64,000 nucleotides of DNA from Craterostigma plantagineum (Eukaryota > Streptophyta > Magnoliopsida > Lamiales > Linderniaceae). The translations under genes were made by a program, and so were the position numbers. Location: assembly GCA_027422505.1 (NCBI GenBank), contig JAPQWV010000411.1:124001-188000 (forward strand), written 5' to 3'. Below the pieces are notes generated by a model. It made no database searches, was not told the origin of the DNA, and saw nothing but the letters and a program-made list of their open reading frames with translations. Below, piece after piece: positions 22,827 to 35,007 of the stretch (its first letter is position 1; the number at the start of each line of letters is the position of its first letter).

Positions 22827-23240
22827 GTATCAGATAGGGCGCTCTTGAGTGGAATCGTAACGTGTATTGAAATGAGGCGCGTGGGAGACGATCGAAACGC
22901 TGACGCGTTTTGACCGTTTCTTGGGCTGCCCGTTGCATCGTTTGCCAACCCACGACCAACTCGTGTGGTATGAACCAACGAGGAACCACGGACCGGACGG
23001 GATCCGTGCGGTCGCGGGATCGTGTTGCTTTGAGCAGGCCTGATCCACCTCGAACTCCGGGACCAACACCAGCCATGGTGGTTTCGGTACCGGCCCGGGG
23101 CAGCGCCGCCGCAAGGTGCGGCGGCACGGAAGAGACCGTCGGTGGCTTTGGTCGTGAACTGCGATGGCGCACATGGTGCGCGCTGCGCAAGACATCCGCA
23201 GAGACTCCGGCTCGGCCGTAATACAGCGGCGGCGAGTAAT
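22827..23240 (+). other. GC-rich leader of element C with decayed primer site
   Basis: GTATCAGATAGGGC directly after the LTR resembles a worn tRNA-iMet primer-binding site (TGGTATCAGAGC). The following ~400 bp are far more GC-rich than anything around them, and carry a perfect 9-bp hairpin, GCCGCCGCA/TGCGGCGGC (23105-23125, 3-nt loop). No gag domain is recognisable before element D cuts in at about 23241. Confidence 0.5.
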
Positions 23241-24480
23241 AAGACGTGTTTCGTTACGTTCATATTAATTTTACGTATACTTTATAACCCGTAAAAGAGC
23301 GTTTTCATTTGTTATTTATCGAAATTATTTCGAATATGCTATTCTTTGTAGGTTCGAAGCGAAATGAGCCAAAATCAGACTAAATTAAATGTTGTGCAAG
23401 CCAAGTGACTGAATTACACTGACGATGACCTTGTGCTCTTTGATTGGTGGTTGACAATTCACTAAGTGGAACCAAGGAGATATATATTAACCACCAGCAA
23501 ATGCAATTATTAAGACAATTGTGGGACCTTCAAGGGATAAAATAATGCAAGGGACAAGGAAATTCAAGGGATAAGCTACGTTCTTGGCATCATTATCATT
23601 TGGGAGGCAAAAGAAAGACAAACGGAAGACACAAGGGCCGAAAGAAAATAAAGAGATCTCACTACAGCTATGTGATCTATCTAGTGGTTACGCTTTTGCG
23701 CTTGTCGTTGAAGAGAACGATTTTTAGATCTCCTTTACAAGCACGTGATATTAATTATGATTGTTACGCCTACGTTGAAGAAGAAACTCACAGTTCATCA
23801 TCTAAAAAGCATCGAGGCACACATACTTCAAACGTGGGCAATTTTGGGAGCTAAGGTGTCACGACCCACTTTTCCTATAACTAGTTTGGCGGATTTTTCG
23901 CAACGTAAGCTGCGGAAGACCCGATCTACAAAAAAACACTCTTATTTAATAATGTAATATTATACACTTGCACATTTATTTCGCACACGTCCCGTTATGC
24001 AAACATTATAATTTAAAAGACCATAGCCCAATATGTTAAAATATTTAAAACACACTAATAACACCCCTCAGGTCGCATCCATGTACGCCCAGCCCTCAAA
24101 AGTATGTGGAGTCACCGCCATCAGCCTGCCTTAGTCGTGATGTGTCTCAACGTCCGACTCGATTGTACCTACAACACATAAAACATGGAATGAGCTATAA
24201 AGCTCAGTAAGTGGAAATATGCATGACATGCACATGTCGTAAAACGCAAAGGCATCCGCGCCAATGCTTACTAACACTCGTATTCTCGTATCATTCTCAT
24301 TCTTTCCTCATTTCTCTCATTTTTCTCATTCTCTCAGGGCCATTAGCTACTTACTACGTACACCTTCATATCATGAGCTCAAATCCTAACGGATAAAATA
24401 CGAGAGTGGCCCACTATGATTAAGATAAAACTAGAATTTATTTCTAGTTTTACCATTTACCAGGTCGCCCCTCTATCACG

Positions 24481-24618
24481 ATCGTTATTCCTGACACTCT
24501 GGTTAATACCATGTGCCTTCCCAGCATCTAAATAATTTAGATACATACAATCGTTTTTCCTGGCACGCTGGTTAATACCATGTGCCTTTCCAGCACCTAA
24601 ATAATTTAGGTACATACA
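24481..24618. repeat. Tandem duplication, ~69-bp unit, in S2
   Basis: Two imperfect units (24481-24549 and 24550-24618) share ATCGTT, TTCCTG, GGTTAATACCATGTGCC and AAATAATTTAG. Confidence 0.8.
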
Positions 24619-24988
24619 TTCGATGGTTGATATCCCGTCATGGTGCTTTCGTAGAAGTAGCTATGACTCATTTGTGAGTCTACATCAAATACTAATATCG
24701 TCAAACATATTTTGTTCTCAGACGATCATATACCGTGCATACTCATACTAATAATCCTCACAAAATGCGTGTATGCACATGCACATGCTCATGCCATATG
24801 AATGATGCCATGCATACATCCCATGTTCGACTACAAGCGACAAATGAAATGCACGTTTACTTTCCCAAAGTAAAAATAAATCCAAACGTGCACATAATAT
24901 ATCATTGTATGGTGTACCAACTGGTTTCCCACGCCACCGTAAAATCATAAATAATAGCTCATCATGCGATTTTATTATCGCCAGTAAG

Positions 24989-25130
24989 CACCTCACGTAA
25001 AACAACTAACACAGGTTGCCACATAATCACATAATGTCACATATTCACGTCACGTAAAATCACCTCACGTAAAACAACCAACACAGGTTGCCATATAATC
25101 ACGTAATTTCACATAATTCACGTCACGTAA
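24989..25130. repeat. Tandem duplication, ~72-bp unit, in S2
   Basis: Two imperfect units (24989-25060 and 25061-25130) share CACCTCACGTAAAACAAC, AACACAGGTTGCCA and CACGTCACGTAAAATCA. Confidence 0.8.
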
Positions 25131-28100
25131 AATCATACAACACAAATAACCACGTAATTCGAATACAAACATGTAATTTATGTGTTGTTGTTGAGATTTT
25201 CACTTACCTGTCGTCCGTGCTAAGTGCACTTACTGCTTCGGGAATTTCCTTATTAGTCGACCCTTAAATAAAAATATTATAATATCAGTATCATATCTAA
25301 ATTAAATGACTAGGTCGAAATAAATTGTTTTGACCACGTCAATTTAATAAAAACCCTAATTCGCTCGCTCTATTTCATGTCTAAGTTCGATTACGTTTGA
25401 TTGCAATCTTTACAATCGTTGAAAATTAATTATAACCTTCACTCGCCCGCTTGTACCATGCATGGAAGTAAGTTTGCTCGATTCCTTCTAGCTCCTATAT
25501 ACATGGGAATCGATCGAATCCTATTCTTCACCTAGTTGATAAATTCTAAATTGAGACATACTATCGCCCGAAACCCCAATTCGTTGAGTGCTTTTCTTTC
25601 ATTTATATTTCCTTCAAAAACATCCTAAACCTCGAAAATATTACACCCTAAAATCAAACCCTTAAAAAAAAACTCATCTAGTCAGATATACCTAAATATT
25701 CAGATATTCTTCTAATTCCAAAAATATTCCTCAATTCTAATTTGTTCTGAGTGCTTATACGTTCAACGGAATCAATAGAACTCAAAAATCTGCATTTTTC
25801 AAACATATAAACACATAGAATTGAAACTCGAAACCTGATTTCTATGAACTTAAATCACCTATAATCATTATACCATCACATCACTTAGATATCAAAGCAT
25901 AATTACATTGAAAAATCGAAGGGTTCACGTATAACAAATCTACCTCACTTCCTATGCTGTTTTAATGAGTTTTCGTCGGTGATGAACGTGCTGAAATTTC
26001 CTTTCGTTGTTTATGGCTTCCTTGTTCTTTCTTTCTCCACTTTCTCTACTTCCTAAGCTAACTTGCTAACCTTCGTATGATATGAGATAATTTTCCATAT
26101 ACTTATCATAAGCTAAGTAATTTATATTATTTTAGTGCTAACGTAGTTTTCTAATTTAACTCTAGTGTTCGAAAGTTTTCTTCATGGACTAGATTCTCAC
26201 AAAGTTGTTAAATGAATGAGACTTTTTCTTTGTTCTTATCCCATTCTTATTGTGCGATAATAACCAATGACAAGGACTTTAGTTTAATCTTTAGTATACA
26301 TTATTTTAAAGTAATTAGTTTTCTACCTTAAACTTGAAGTTTCAAAAGTTTGGACTCATCTCATCCCAATCGTTAATAATTTCAATGAGAAAGACATTTA
26401 CCAAATGTTAATCTTTTAAGTCTTGTATTAGTCATTCTTTAGTATTAATTAAGTGCCTAAGAATTTCAGAATCCCTTATTAGGGAATTTCGAAACACTTC
26501 CTTATCTAGCTAAATTATGTCATTACTTTAGCTTTGGATTGCTTTCTATCTTGACTTAAGTTTCCAAACTTGTATTGATCCCATAGTTAACGTGTAAAAA
26601 TTTCTAGATGACAAAGAAACATAATATTTACCTCTAGGCCATGTATTAATTATTCTTTAATATTACTTAAGAGTCATGAAGAATTTCGAAACTCCTCATT
26701 AGTCAAATAACAACTCCCCCTCTCATCAAATATCTTATTATTTTTGGACTATTCACTAACCTCTTGAACGTGCATATACATATCATACATCATAGTGTTG
26801 AAAAATGAGGGAAAATGACAAGCATGTGATGTCTTCTTACGCTAAGTCTTCGAGCTACCTTCTTAGATTTATCTTCTTTTTACGTGCAATAATCCACAAT
26901 TGAAGTTAATTTACTAAACCTTATCTCAACCTTAAGGTATTGATAGTATTTTAATGACTAACATAGCTTTCCTCATAATGAAGTTTTCAATACCATGCTA
27001 ACGAAAATCTTAGAAAATATGCATTATTTTAGAATGTGATTAATTAATAAAATATACATGCTATTGGAGATAGTGTAGGCATCGACTACTCGTTTAACCC
27101 CTTAATAATGTGTGTGTATATATATTTTGTATTAATATATATAGAGGTGTAAACATATCAACATACATATAAATATAATGTAAGCCACGAAAAATTTGGA
27201 ATTTCCAAACAATTCTCACGAAAACTTCTTACCAACAAAATTTACTTTAAAGTCCAAAAATATTCCACTAGACTATATAATATTTTCGGATACATCCTAT
27301 GTTAAAGGATTTAATTTAATTCAACTTCCTAACTTATATTTTCTTTATTAAAATTTCTAATTTGCGTTGCCTACTACACCCTAATCTCATGTCAAATTTT
27401 ATGGGTATTACATAAGGCCACACCAATCTTCAGCAGACAACTTTCTTAACTCGCCCCAAACACTCACCAAGCAAGGCAGCACACTTCTTGCAAATTATTT
27501 TTGCTTCAATGATGTTATATTGCATATGTGGTTCCTCCTAATCTCGTCTACATCTATGTGCTATTTTAATTAATCTTGTATTTTGTTGGGTTTTCATTTT
27601 AAAGATAATCTTTCACTTAGCTAAGCTTCATGGTCCATCGTTACCATTAGCTTGGCTATTTTTGTAGTATTGTGTGTGCCGAGGAGTCATATAATATTCA
27701 TGTATACTTTACCCATATGTCTAAATATATTATACTGCTATTAATCCTATTGTCATGATTGTTATTAGAGAAGGGAAATCGAATTGAGTATTGTATGCTA
27801 ACTAGTAAATTCATTCACGTCTTTTGCTTGATTTCTCACATCGATTTCAATCACTATTTGGCTGCTCGGGGCAGCTGGAAATCCTCCCATGGGAAGATGA
27901 ATTTGGCTCTCGAGGGTGCTAAGTTGGAGCAGGAAGCTGAACTGCTTTAGTCGCCAACCATCCGTTCGACGAAAATACCCAAAGAAGCTCGGCCGAACTA
28001 GGGCAGATTTTCTTTGTTTATGGAGCAGCGTACTCAGAAGTGCTCGGGGATAGCAGACATGCGAGACCGGGGCTGCAGTTCGGTAGTGGTCGAACGGTTG

Positions 28101-28861
28101 TAAGCGACTTTACCTTCTACCTATCTATGTACTTTGATTGTTATGTTTCGTTGCTAAGTTTATTGTACTTGAAGAACCTTCGAAACCTTGATTTATAATA
28201 TTGTGAGATTATTGTGCTTATTCGTGAATGGGTGAGTATTCGTTTAAGTTTGAATTTATTTTAGTTGATGGACTTAGTTAAATAGTTGAATTTAACTAAT
28301 CTAGGTGAGTACATGGCTAATTAAAACGACAAATCCGTAATTGTTTGTTCGTTTTAATAAGTAGCGAACAATATTCAACTTCTCTACCCTAGGTAAGTGT
28401 AAGTTATATTGTAGTTTACGCGATTTAATTTTAACGGACCAGCGTCGTTTCTTGCGAGAGCGTCGTCCGAGCGAGTTAGTTAATAATCGGGTCTCTTTCA
28501 TTTTTAATGATGTCGGAATCTTAAACCTTGCAGGGCGTCCCAAAGGTTATTTTCCGATTAGGGAAGTAATTATAGAGCGTCTCTTAATTATCGAGAAATT
28601 AAGAAGAGTTTGGTTGTTAGGCGTTCGTCGACAACTATAGCCGATTATGCTTATGTGTACATGTTATTTAGGAATCTATGATCGATTATATACATGTGGA
28701 GAACGATTACTTCAACTATTATTTTATAGTCGTTAGTTTCTATATTTTCGTTCGTCTATTCTTAGTTTAATTTCGTTTTCTATATCAGTCTAATTTCAAA
28801 AATATATTTTTTGTTTATAATTGCTTTAATTTGATTTTCGTTTGAAAAAAATAAAACCGCC

Positions 28862-28862
28862 C

Positions 28863-28901
<39 letters not shown>

Positions 28902-29040
28902 GTTGTTGTTGTTGTTGTTATTAGTGTTATTATTATTACTACTACTAGTACTATTACTATTACCTATTACCATTACTATTATTTTATATTATTATTATAC
29001 TATAACTATTATTATTATTATTATCATCATCATCATCGGC
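28862..29040. repeat. TTA/TTG-type microsatellite in the D LTR
   Basis: A run of (ATT)n passes into (GTT)n, (ACT)n and (ATC)n over about 180 bp. The plus ORF of 94 codons here is low-complexity translation of the microsatellite. Confidence 0.9.
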
Positions 29041-29170
29041 ATCATTATCGACCGAATTTTGATATAGAAGTAAATCAACCATCTTCCCTGTGGAGACGAT
29101 CCTTACTTTTGCTATACTCGTTTTAGTAAGGTTATAAATTTATTTTTGTCGTTTACGACGCGGCCAAATT

Positions 29171-29189
29171 TTGGCGCCGTTACCGGGGA
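29171..29189 (+). other. Primer-binding site of element D
   Basis: TTGGCGCCGTTACCGGGGA lies just inside the 5' LTR. The same motif (TGGCGCCGTTGCCGGGGA) is at 46186 in element H. Complementarity to a tRNA-Asp-type 3' end is the known priming mode of Athila/Tat retrotransposons. Confidence 0.85.
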
Positions 29190-31044
29190 AGGTGTGTCAT
29201 GATTTACTTCTACTTCTAATTCGATTTTCTTTGTATAGTCCCGATCTTCTCGACAGGTATGCTAATGTTCGATCTAGAAGAAGAGAAGGCAAAAACGAAA
29301 AAAGTTGAAAGGCAGAACATGACTTTCCAGTAAACAACATGGAGAAAAACGAACAACTACCATTCCATGTTACGTTGAGAGCGCACTATGATTTTCAACG
29401 GCATTGAAATTTTTCCGGGTTATGTCTAGCAAAAGACGTTAAAGCGCTTCTTGAGAGGCAACCCAAGTACTATTGATGCATATTATTAAATATAAAGAAA
29501 ATATCAGCTTTTATTTCCGTATCTTTAGTTAGCTATGACGTTTTGTTTAGCTATAATTGCCTACAGGCTATAAGGTAGATCGGGTAAGACCCGTGCGTAA
29601 AGAGCTTACATGTCCACGTGTCGCAGCGAATCAGGTCCTAAGTGTGGGGAATAGGCTTTTACGAAGCATGCACATCGGGCAATTCAGGAAAGTTCGCTAA
29701 ACTATTATTATTTTCTTCTTTCATGAGTTACATGATTATTACGTTGAGGACAACGTAAAATTTAAGTGTGGGGAGAGGGAATTTGTTGAAACTGATGCGA
29801 ACAGTACCATTATATATGCGCATGATTTGTTGAATTACATAAAAAATGGGTAAAATTTTTCAGCATTATGTCTCTTATCATTGGAAATATTGATTTTATG
29901 TTAGTTAATGTGAGTAATTAGGATACACATGCGTAGTCGATGTCCTTCTTGCATGATGAACTTAGCAGTATCCGAAACATTCTTTCGCATAACCCAATTT
30001 TTGTGAGACATTGAGCCTAGAGCTTTTCGCTAATTTCTTTGGTTGTGTTAATCATGCTTAATTTATCTCTCTCTAGAACTTGCTTGCGTATTACGTTTTG
30101 AAATTGCTTATAGTGAGATTGCGTGAAATATGGAAGGCGTAGGAATTAAGTCCATAGCCAAAGTTCCCGACCACGACTGATCACCGTAGTTAGCCACTTT
30201 GAGCCTGAACCTTTTCTTTCTGAAAACACTATGATATAAACAAAAAAGACGGCCGACCTGACTTCAGAAATAAATCCAACCGGAGCAATAGTGGAAGTGG
30301 AGGTTGAATGCTGGAGTTGAAAAGGGCAGCCGGACTTATATCCCGATGAACACCGAAATTGATCGTAGAAAGAAGTTAAGAAATCCTCCATTGATAATCT
30401 CTCACTCGCAAAGAGGTTGAGAGAAGTGGAGTTTAGCACCGTCGAAAAGTTCTAAGAACCCTTCCTCCGGTAATCTTTGAATTTCTCGAAAAACAAATAT
30501 GTGTGATCCTAAGAATGAAAGAAGGAGGGCTTAGTGAAATAACGACGAAGTCAAAAAAAGAACTACAAGAAAAATAGGAGAGGAAAGAAAAGCAGAACTT
30601 TCGGTGCGTTCGAGATGATGGCGTGATCCCGACATGACTATTGCTCATATCCCTTTGTTGCTTACTATTTACCTACCTCACATACTTGGGCCCCGCTATA
30701 CCCAGAAAAAAACCTTCTAATTCACACTTTATCATTTAAAGCTGTAGATTTACAAATCGTCTGCAAGCTTATGGTAGAGATTAGATTAATGCATGAGTCG
30801 AGAGAATTCATCGACATTTTACCTGTACACGGAGTGATTTGAGTGAATCAATTTGAGTTACGAATCTTGATTGGTATTACTAAGGTAGTCGGGTAGAAAA
30901 TAGTTGATCTCGTATGTGCTTCCTACTTTGCTTACATGATCTCTATATGTATTTTCATTCTTAAGTAATAAGTTACATGATTTATTCTTATTTGCTTTTA
31001 ATATACTTTGCTTGAGGACAAGCAAATGTTTAAGTGTGGGGAGA
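29190..31044 (+). other. Non-coding internal region of element D
   Basis: No gag or pol. A conserved 3' signature of this group, a CTTNNNGAGGCAACCCAAG box, occurs at about 29447-29465 (the same box is at 43741-43760 in element I). AAGTGTGGGGA is repeated at 29640, 29764 and 31031; the last copy is the polypurine tract before the 3' LTR. Minus-strand ORFs at 30146-30648 have no motif. Confidence 0.65.
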
Positions 31045-32249
31045 TTTTAAAAGACGCATTTCGTTACGTTCATATTAATTTTACCTATACTTAATAACCC
31101 GTAAAAGCGCGTTTTCGTTTGTTATTTATCGAAATTATTTCGAATATTCTTTGTAGGTTCGGAGCGAAATGAGCCAAAATCAGAATGAATTAAATGATGT
31201 GCAAGCCAACTGAATTACACTGACGACGACCTTGTGCTCTTTGATTGGTCGTTGATAATTCACTAAGTGGAACCAAGGAGATATATATTAACCATCAGCA
31301 AATGCAATTATTAAGACAATGGTGGGACCTTCAGGGGATAAAATAATCCAAGGACAAGGAAATTAAAGGGATAAGCTACGTCCTTGGCATCATTTATTGG
31401 GAGGCAAAAGAAAGACAAACGAAAGACACACGCGCCGATAGAAAATAAAGAGATCTCACTACAGCTATGCGATCTATCTAGTGACTACACTTTTGAGCTT
31501 GTCGTTGAAGAGAACGATTTTAGATCTCCTTTACAAGCACATGATATTTATTATGATTGCTACGCCTATGTTGAAGAAGAAACTCACAGTTCATCATCTA
31601 AAAAGCATTGAGGAACACATACTTCAGACGTGGGCACTTTTTGGAGCTAAGGCCACACCAATCTTAAGCAGACAGCTTTCCCTTAACTCGCCCCAAACAC
31701 TCACCAAGCAAGGTAGCTCACTTCTTGCGAATTATTTTTGCTTCAATGATGTTATATTACATATATGGTTCCATCTTAATATCGTCTACATCTATGTGCT
31801 ATTTTAGTTAATCTTGTATTTTGTTGGGTTTTCATTTTAAACATAGTCTTTTACTTAGCTAAGCTTCAAGATCCATCGTTACCATTAGCTTGGCTATTTT
31901 TGTGGTATTGTGTGTGCCGAGGAGTCATATAATATTCATGTATACTTTACCCATATGTCTAATTTATTATACTGCTATTAATCCTCTTTTCATGATTGTT
32001 ATTAACTAGTAAATTCATTCACGTCTTTTGCTTGATTTTTCACATCTATTTCAATCATGATTTGGCTGCTCGGGCCAGCTGGAAATGCTCCCATGGGAAG
32101 TTGGCATGAAGCTGAACAACTGTAGTTGCCCACCATCCGTTCGACGAAAATACCCAATGAAGCTCGGCCGAATCTTGGGCTGATTTTCTTTGTTTATGGA
32201 GCAACGTACTCAGAAGTGCTCATGGATAGCAGACGTGCGAGATCGGGGC
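31045..32249 (+). repeat. 3' LTR of element D, truncated
   Basis: Begins TTTTAAAAGACGCATTTCG after the PPT and follows the 5' LTR to GCGAGATCGGGG (32249), where copia C gag text starts. It lacks S2, so it shows the empty site. Confidence 0.75.
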
Positions 32250-32753
32250 AGACTCAGATGAACCAGTTTGATTGGGTTGATGAACCAGTTGTCGGTGGTG
32301 CAGACTCAGATGAAGAAGGTGAAAGGAAAGGAAGTTGTTCTTGTCACGAATTCTAAGGCTCGAGGGTCGAGTGGAAAGAAAACGTCGGACAAGCCCACTA
32401 AGCCAAAAGGATGAATTTCGAAAGGCAAGGCCAAGAAGAACGTGGGGCTCCAAGCCGACTGACAAATACCTTCACTGCAATGAGCTTGGCCATTGGAAGC
32501 ACGATTGCCCGTAGCTAGCCGCCTCAGGTAAAGAACTTTACGTTTTAGAAATAATTATTCTGTGACGGTATATTCCACTTCGTGGATCTTAGACTCGGGT
32601 GCTAGTGCTCACATCTGTGTTTCGAACCAGGGTCTGGAACGAAGTAGGAAGCTGGCGACCGAGAGATCATGATCAACGTTAATTGCGTCGGAAGTGGAAG
32701 TTTACTGAATGGATTGTATCATCTAAATGTCGAAGTTAAAACAAAAATTATGA
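32250..32753 (+). pseudogene. Gag tail and protease of copia element C
   Basis: Lys-rich gag tail text (VKGKEVVLVTNSKA) leads to a zinc knuckle KYLHCNELGHWKHDCP near 32464-32511. In the CCHC pattern the first Cys is replaced by Tyr. A stop follows at once. The protease keeps its catalytic Asp-Ser-Gly-Ala (DSGA at 32592-32603, in SWILDSGASAHICVS). Most of gag upstream is missing because of element D. The ORF spanning 32126-32356 is a chimera of D LTR and C gag. Confidence 0.75.
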
Positions 32754-33640
32754 GTGCAATCAACCAACAAACGAAAATTAGAGTCGAACTCGAGACTGTT
32801 GTGGAATCTTCGACTCGGTCACGCTGGAGAACTGAAGATTCGTGAGTTGGAGAAAACCTGCGTTATTACGTCGCTTGGGTTAGATCCGTATCCGACTGGC
32901 GAATCTTGTATCCTTGGGAAGATGACAAGGATGTTTGCAGAACTTCTCGATTTGATCCACACGGATTTTTGTGGATCGTACGGGGTAGCGGCTCGCGGTA
33001 ACTCCCATTATTTCGTTACCTTCACTGATGATCACTCTCGCTTCGGCAAAGTGCATCTCATGAAGCACAAGTTTGATACTTTTGAATGGCTCAAAGAGTA
33101 CAAGGATTCGGTGGAAAATCAGAGTGAAAGGAGCATTAAAGCCTTTCGATCAGATCGACGCGGCGAGTACATGAGCCTCGAGTTTAACGAATTCTTGAAA
33201 GAGCACGAGATCATTTCACAGATGACACCGCCCGGAACACTGCAGTTGAACGGTGTGTCTGAACGCAGAAATCAAACTATGTTGGATAAGTTTCGGTCTA
33301 TGCTGAGCTATACAGACCTGCCCATATCATTGTGGGGTTATGCCCTGTTGACAGCGGCACCCATTCTGAATAGATGTCCTACAAAGCTGTCGATCGTATT
33401 CCGTATCAGATATGGACATGACGAAAATCGAGCGTGAGTCATATTAGCATTTGGGGTTGCCCCGCGTTCTTGAAAAAGCTCAAGATAGATAAACTGGAAT
33501 CGAAGGCTGTGAAATGACATTTTTCTTGTATCTTAAGGATTTAAAGGGATACCAGTTTTACTTCCACGACGATCAGAGAATCATTGTAGCCCTTCGGCTC
33601 ATTTTCTCGAAGAAGGGTTCGTTCGAGAAGGTGTAGCGTG
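32754..33640 (+). pseudogene. Integrase of copia element C
   Basis: ORF 32754-33437 (227 codons). Residues ~17-60 are the GAG-pre-integrase/zinc region (LLWNLRLGHAGELKI; the first His is lost to Asn). The rve core follows: LIHTDFCG, FVTFTDDHSRFGKVHLMK, AFRSDRRGEYMS and NGVSERRNQTM, which supply the D, D and E of the catalytic triad. The frame ends at PTKLSIVFRIRYG with a frameshift. The C-terminal text (WGCPAFLKKLK-like) goes on in another frame to about 33640. It would insert element DNA into the genome; here it is broken. Confidence 0.85.
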
Positions 33641-33689
33641 TCATCTTGGAGAGTTGTCAGAAGCGTTTTCAAAGGCTCAAGTGTTGGAT

Positions 33690-34560
33690 GACACCGTATA
33701 GCAGACCGAGATACAAACTGAGTTGTGCAAATCGGGTAAAGTATCTCACCTGGTTGAGAGATACGGGATGATCCATATCAAACACGAAGTTGCTGCAATA
33801 GAAGGGAACGTCGGAGACGATCCCACTACTTATGACCATGCAATCAGGGATAGGGATCGGAAAAATGGCTTTAGCTATGCAAGTCGAAATGGATTCTATA
33901 CACGAAAACCAAGTCTGGACTCTCGTAGACCTCCCAGATGCTTTAGGCCCATTGGGTGTAAATGAATCTACAAGAGAAAGATTGGATCAGACGAATTGGT
34001 TGACACATACAAAGTTGGGGTTGTGGTTAAAGGTAGAGTCAAAAGAGGGCATTGACTGGACCTTTTCGCCATTCGCTATGATGAAGTCCATTCGAGCATT
34101 GCTTGCGATGATGCGCACTATGACTATGGAAAACTGCATTTCTAAACGGATACCTCAAGGAGAAAATATATATGGAGCAACCCAAGGGTTTACATCGCAA
34201 GTGATGTTCATAAGGTGTGCAAACTGAACAAGTCCATTTATGGACTACTCAAACAAGCCTCCAGAAGCTAGAATCTTCGGTTCAATGAAGTGGCCAAGGG
34301 CCAAGAATTCTTAAAGAACGAAGATAAACCGTGCATCTAGATGAAAAGAGGTGGGAGCAACATATCTTTCCTCGTATTGTACGTGGACGACACCCTTTTG
34401 ATAGGAAATGATACTGGAATGCTCTCTATGGTGAAAGCGTGGCTTTCGATCGAATTCTCCATGAAAGACTTGGGAGGAGCTACCTACATCTTGGGGATTC
34501 GCCTTTATAAAGATCGAACGAATCGTATGTTAGGCCTCTCCAGGACCTTTACTTAGAAAA
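33690..34560 (+). pseudogene. Reverse transcriptase of copia element C
   Basis: The RT start is DDPTTYDHAI / MQVEMDSIHENQVWTLVDLP in overlapping frames (33723-34227). The catalytic box is YVDDTLLIGND at about 34380-34412 in the frame 34341-34556, followed by MKDLGGATYILGIRL. At least three frameshifts and several stops lie between. The order after integrase is the Ty1/copia order. Confidence 0.85.
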
Positions 34561-35007
34561 TGTCACGAACTGATATAAATATGGACAACTCTAAGAAAGA
34601 GTTCCTGCCTATGCGACATGGGATTCACATTTCCCAGGCCAAGATCCCTCAAAGTGAGTTGGATCGGAATAAGATGAATGGAATCCCCTACGCATCTGCA
34701 GTGGGTAGCTTGATGTACGCGATGCATTGCACGCGAGCAGACTTGGCATACTCTGTGAGCATAGTCAGTCGATTTCAAGCTAACCCAAGGAAGGAACATT
34801 GGACAGCAGTCAAGACTATCCTCAAGTACCTCAGAGGGACTAAGGACATGATGCTGGTCTATGGTAGTGGAGGATTGGAAATGGAAAAATATACGGAGAC
34901 TCGGATTTCCTGTCAGACTTGGATGACCGAACATCCACTTCAGGATTCACCTTTACGCTCAACGGAGGAGCAGTGTCTTGGAAAAGTTCTAAATAGAGCA
35001 CTACAAC
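34560..35007 (+). pseudogene. RT tail and RNase H of copia element C, first part
   Basis: The ORF at 34560-35012 reads VGSLMYAMHCTRADLAYSVS and HWTAVKTILKYLRGTKDMML (the conserved end of copia RT), then decayed RNase H text to the ACAAC at 35003-35007, where S3 is inserted. Confidence 0.8.

Larger units (their letters stand above)
23857..27412 (+). mobile_element. Solo LTR insertion S2 (3556 bp) in the D LTR
   Basis: TGTCACGACCC...GGGTATTACA with the perfect 5-bp duplication TAAGG (23852-23856 and 27413-27417). The empty site is preserved in D's other LTR near 31645. The start shares CGGATTTT-CGCAACGTAAG-GCGGAAGACCCG with S3, and both end TTTTA(T/C)GGGTATTACA, so S2 and S3 are one family. 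No internal coding sequence, primer site or PPT is seen. It includes two tandem duplications (separate entries). Confidence 0.88.
23241..29165 (+). repeat. 5' LTR of element D (about 2.36 kb without S2)
   Basis: Starts near TAATAAGACGTGTTTCG. 23243-23856 plus 27413-28080 match 31051-32249 (for example TTTCGTTACGTTCATATTAA, CTTTGATTGGT, AGAACGATTTTAGATC and GGCTGCTCGGG). The last ~1.1 kb (28080-29165), including a TTA microsatellite, has no partner because the 3' LTR is truncated. Small ORFs such as 23600-23854 and its 3' LTR counterpart 31384-31611 are shared LTR text, not genes. Confidence 0.75.
23241..32249 (+). mobile_element. Athila/Tat-like Ty3/gypsy element D, coding region deleted
   Basis: The 5' LTR (about 23241-29165, itself containing S2) and a truncated 3' LTR (about 31045-32249) share long colinear stretches. 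The primer site TTGGCGCCGTTACCGGGGA at 29171 is the tRNA-Asp-type site used by Athila/Tat elements. Only ~1.9 kb lies between the LTRs and it has no gag or pol. D sits inside copia element C, between its leader and gag tail. The 3' LTR stops where C gag text resumes (32250), so insertion was accompanied or followed by a deletion. Confidence 0.75.

Noticed and set aside
22607..23263. 218-codon minus-strand ORF
   Set aside because: Lies across the 3' end of the copia C LTR and its GC-rich leader. The same LTR text elsewhere does not keep the frame. Composition shadow.
23600..23957. Pair of plus ORFs repeated near 31384-31807
   Set aside because: Same LTR text in both element D LTRs; the frames are disrupted and have no motif.
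28842..29126. 94-codon ORF rich in Ile, Val, Tyr and His
   Set aside because: Direct translation of the TTA/TTG microsatellite.
32126..32356. 76-codon plus ORF
   Set aside because: Chimera: the first part is element D LTR and the second part copia C gag; not a gene.
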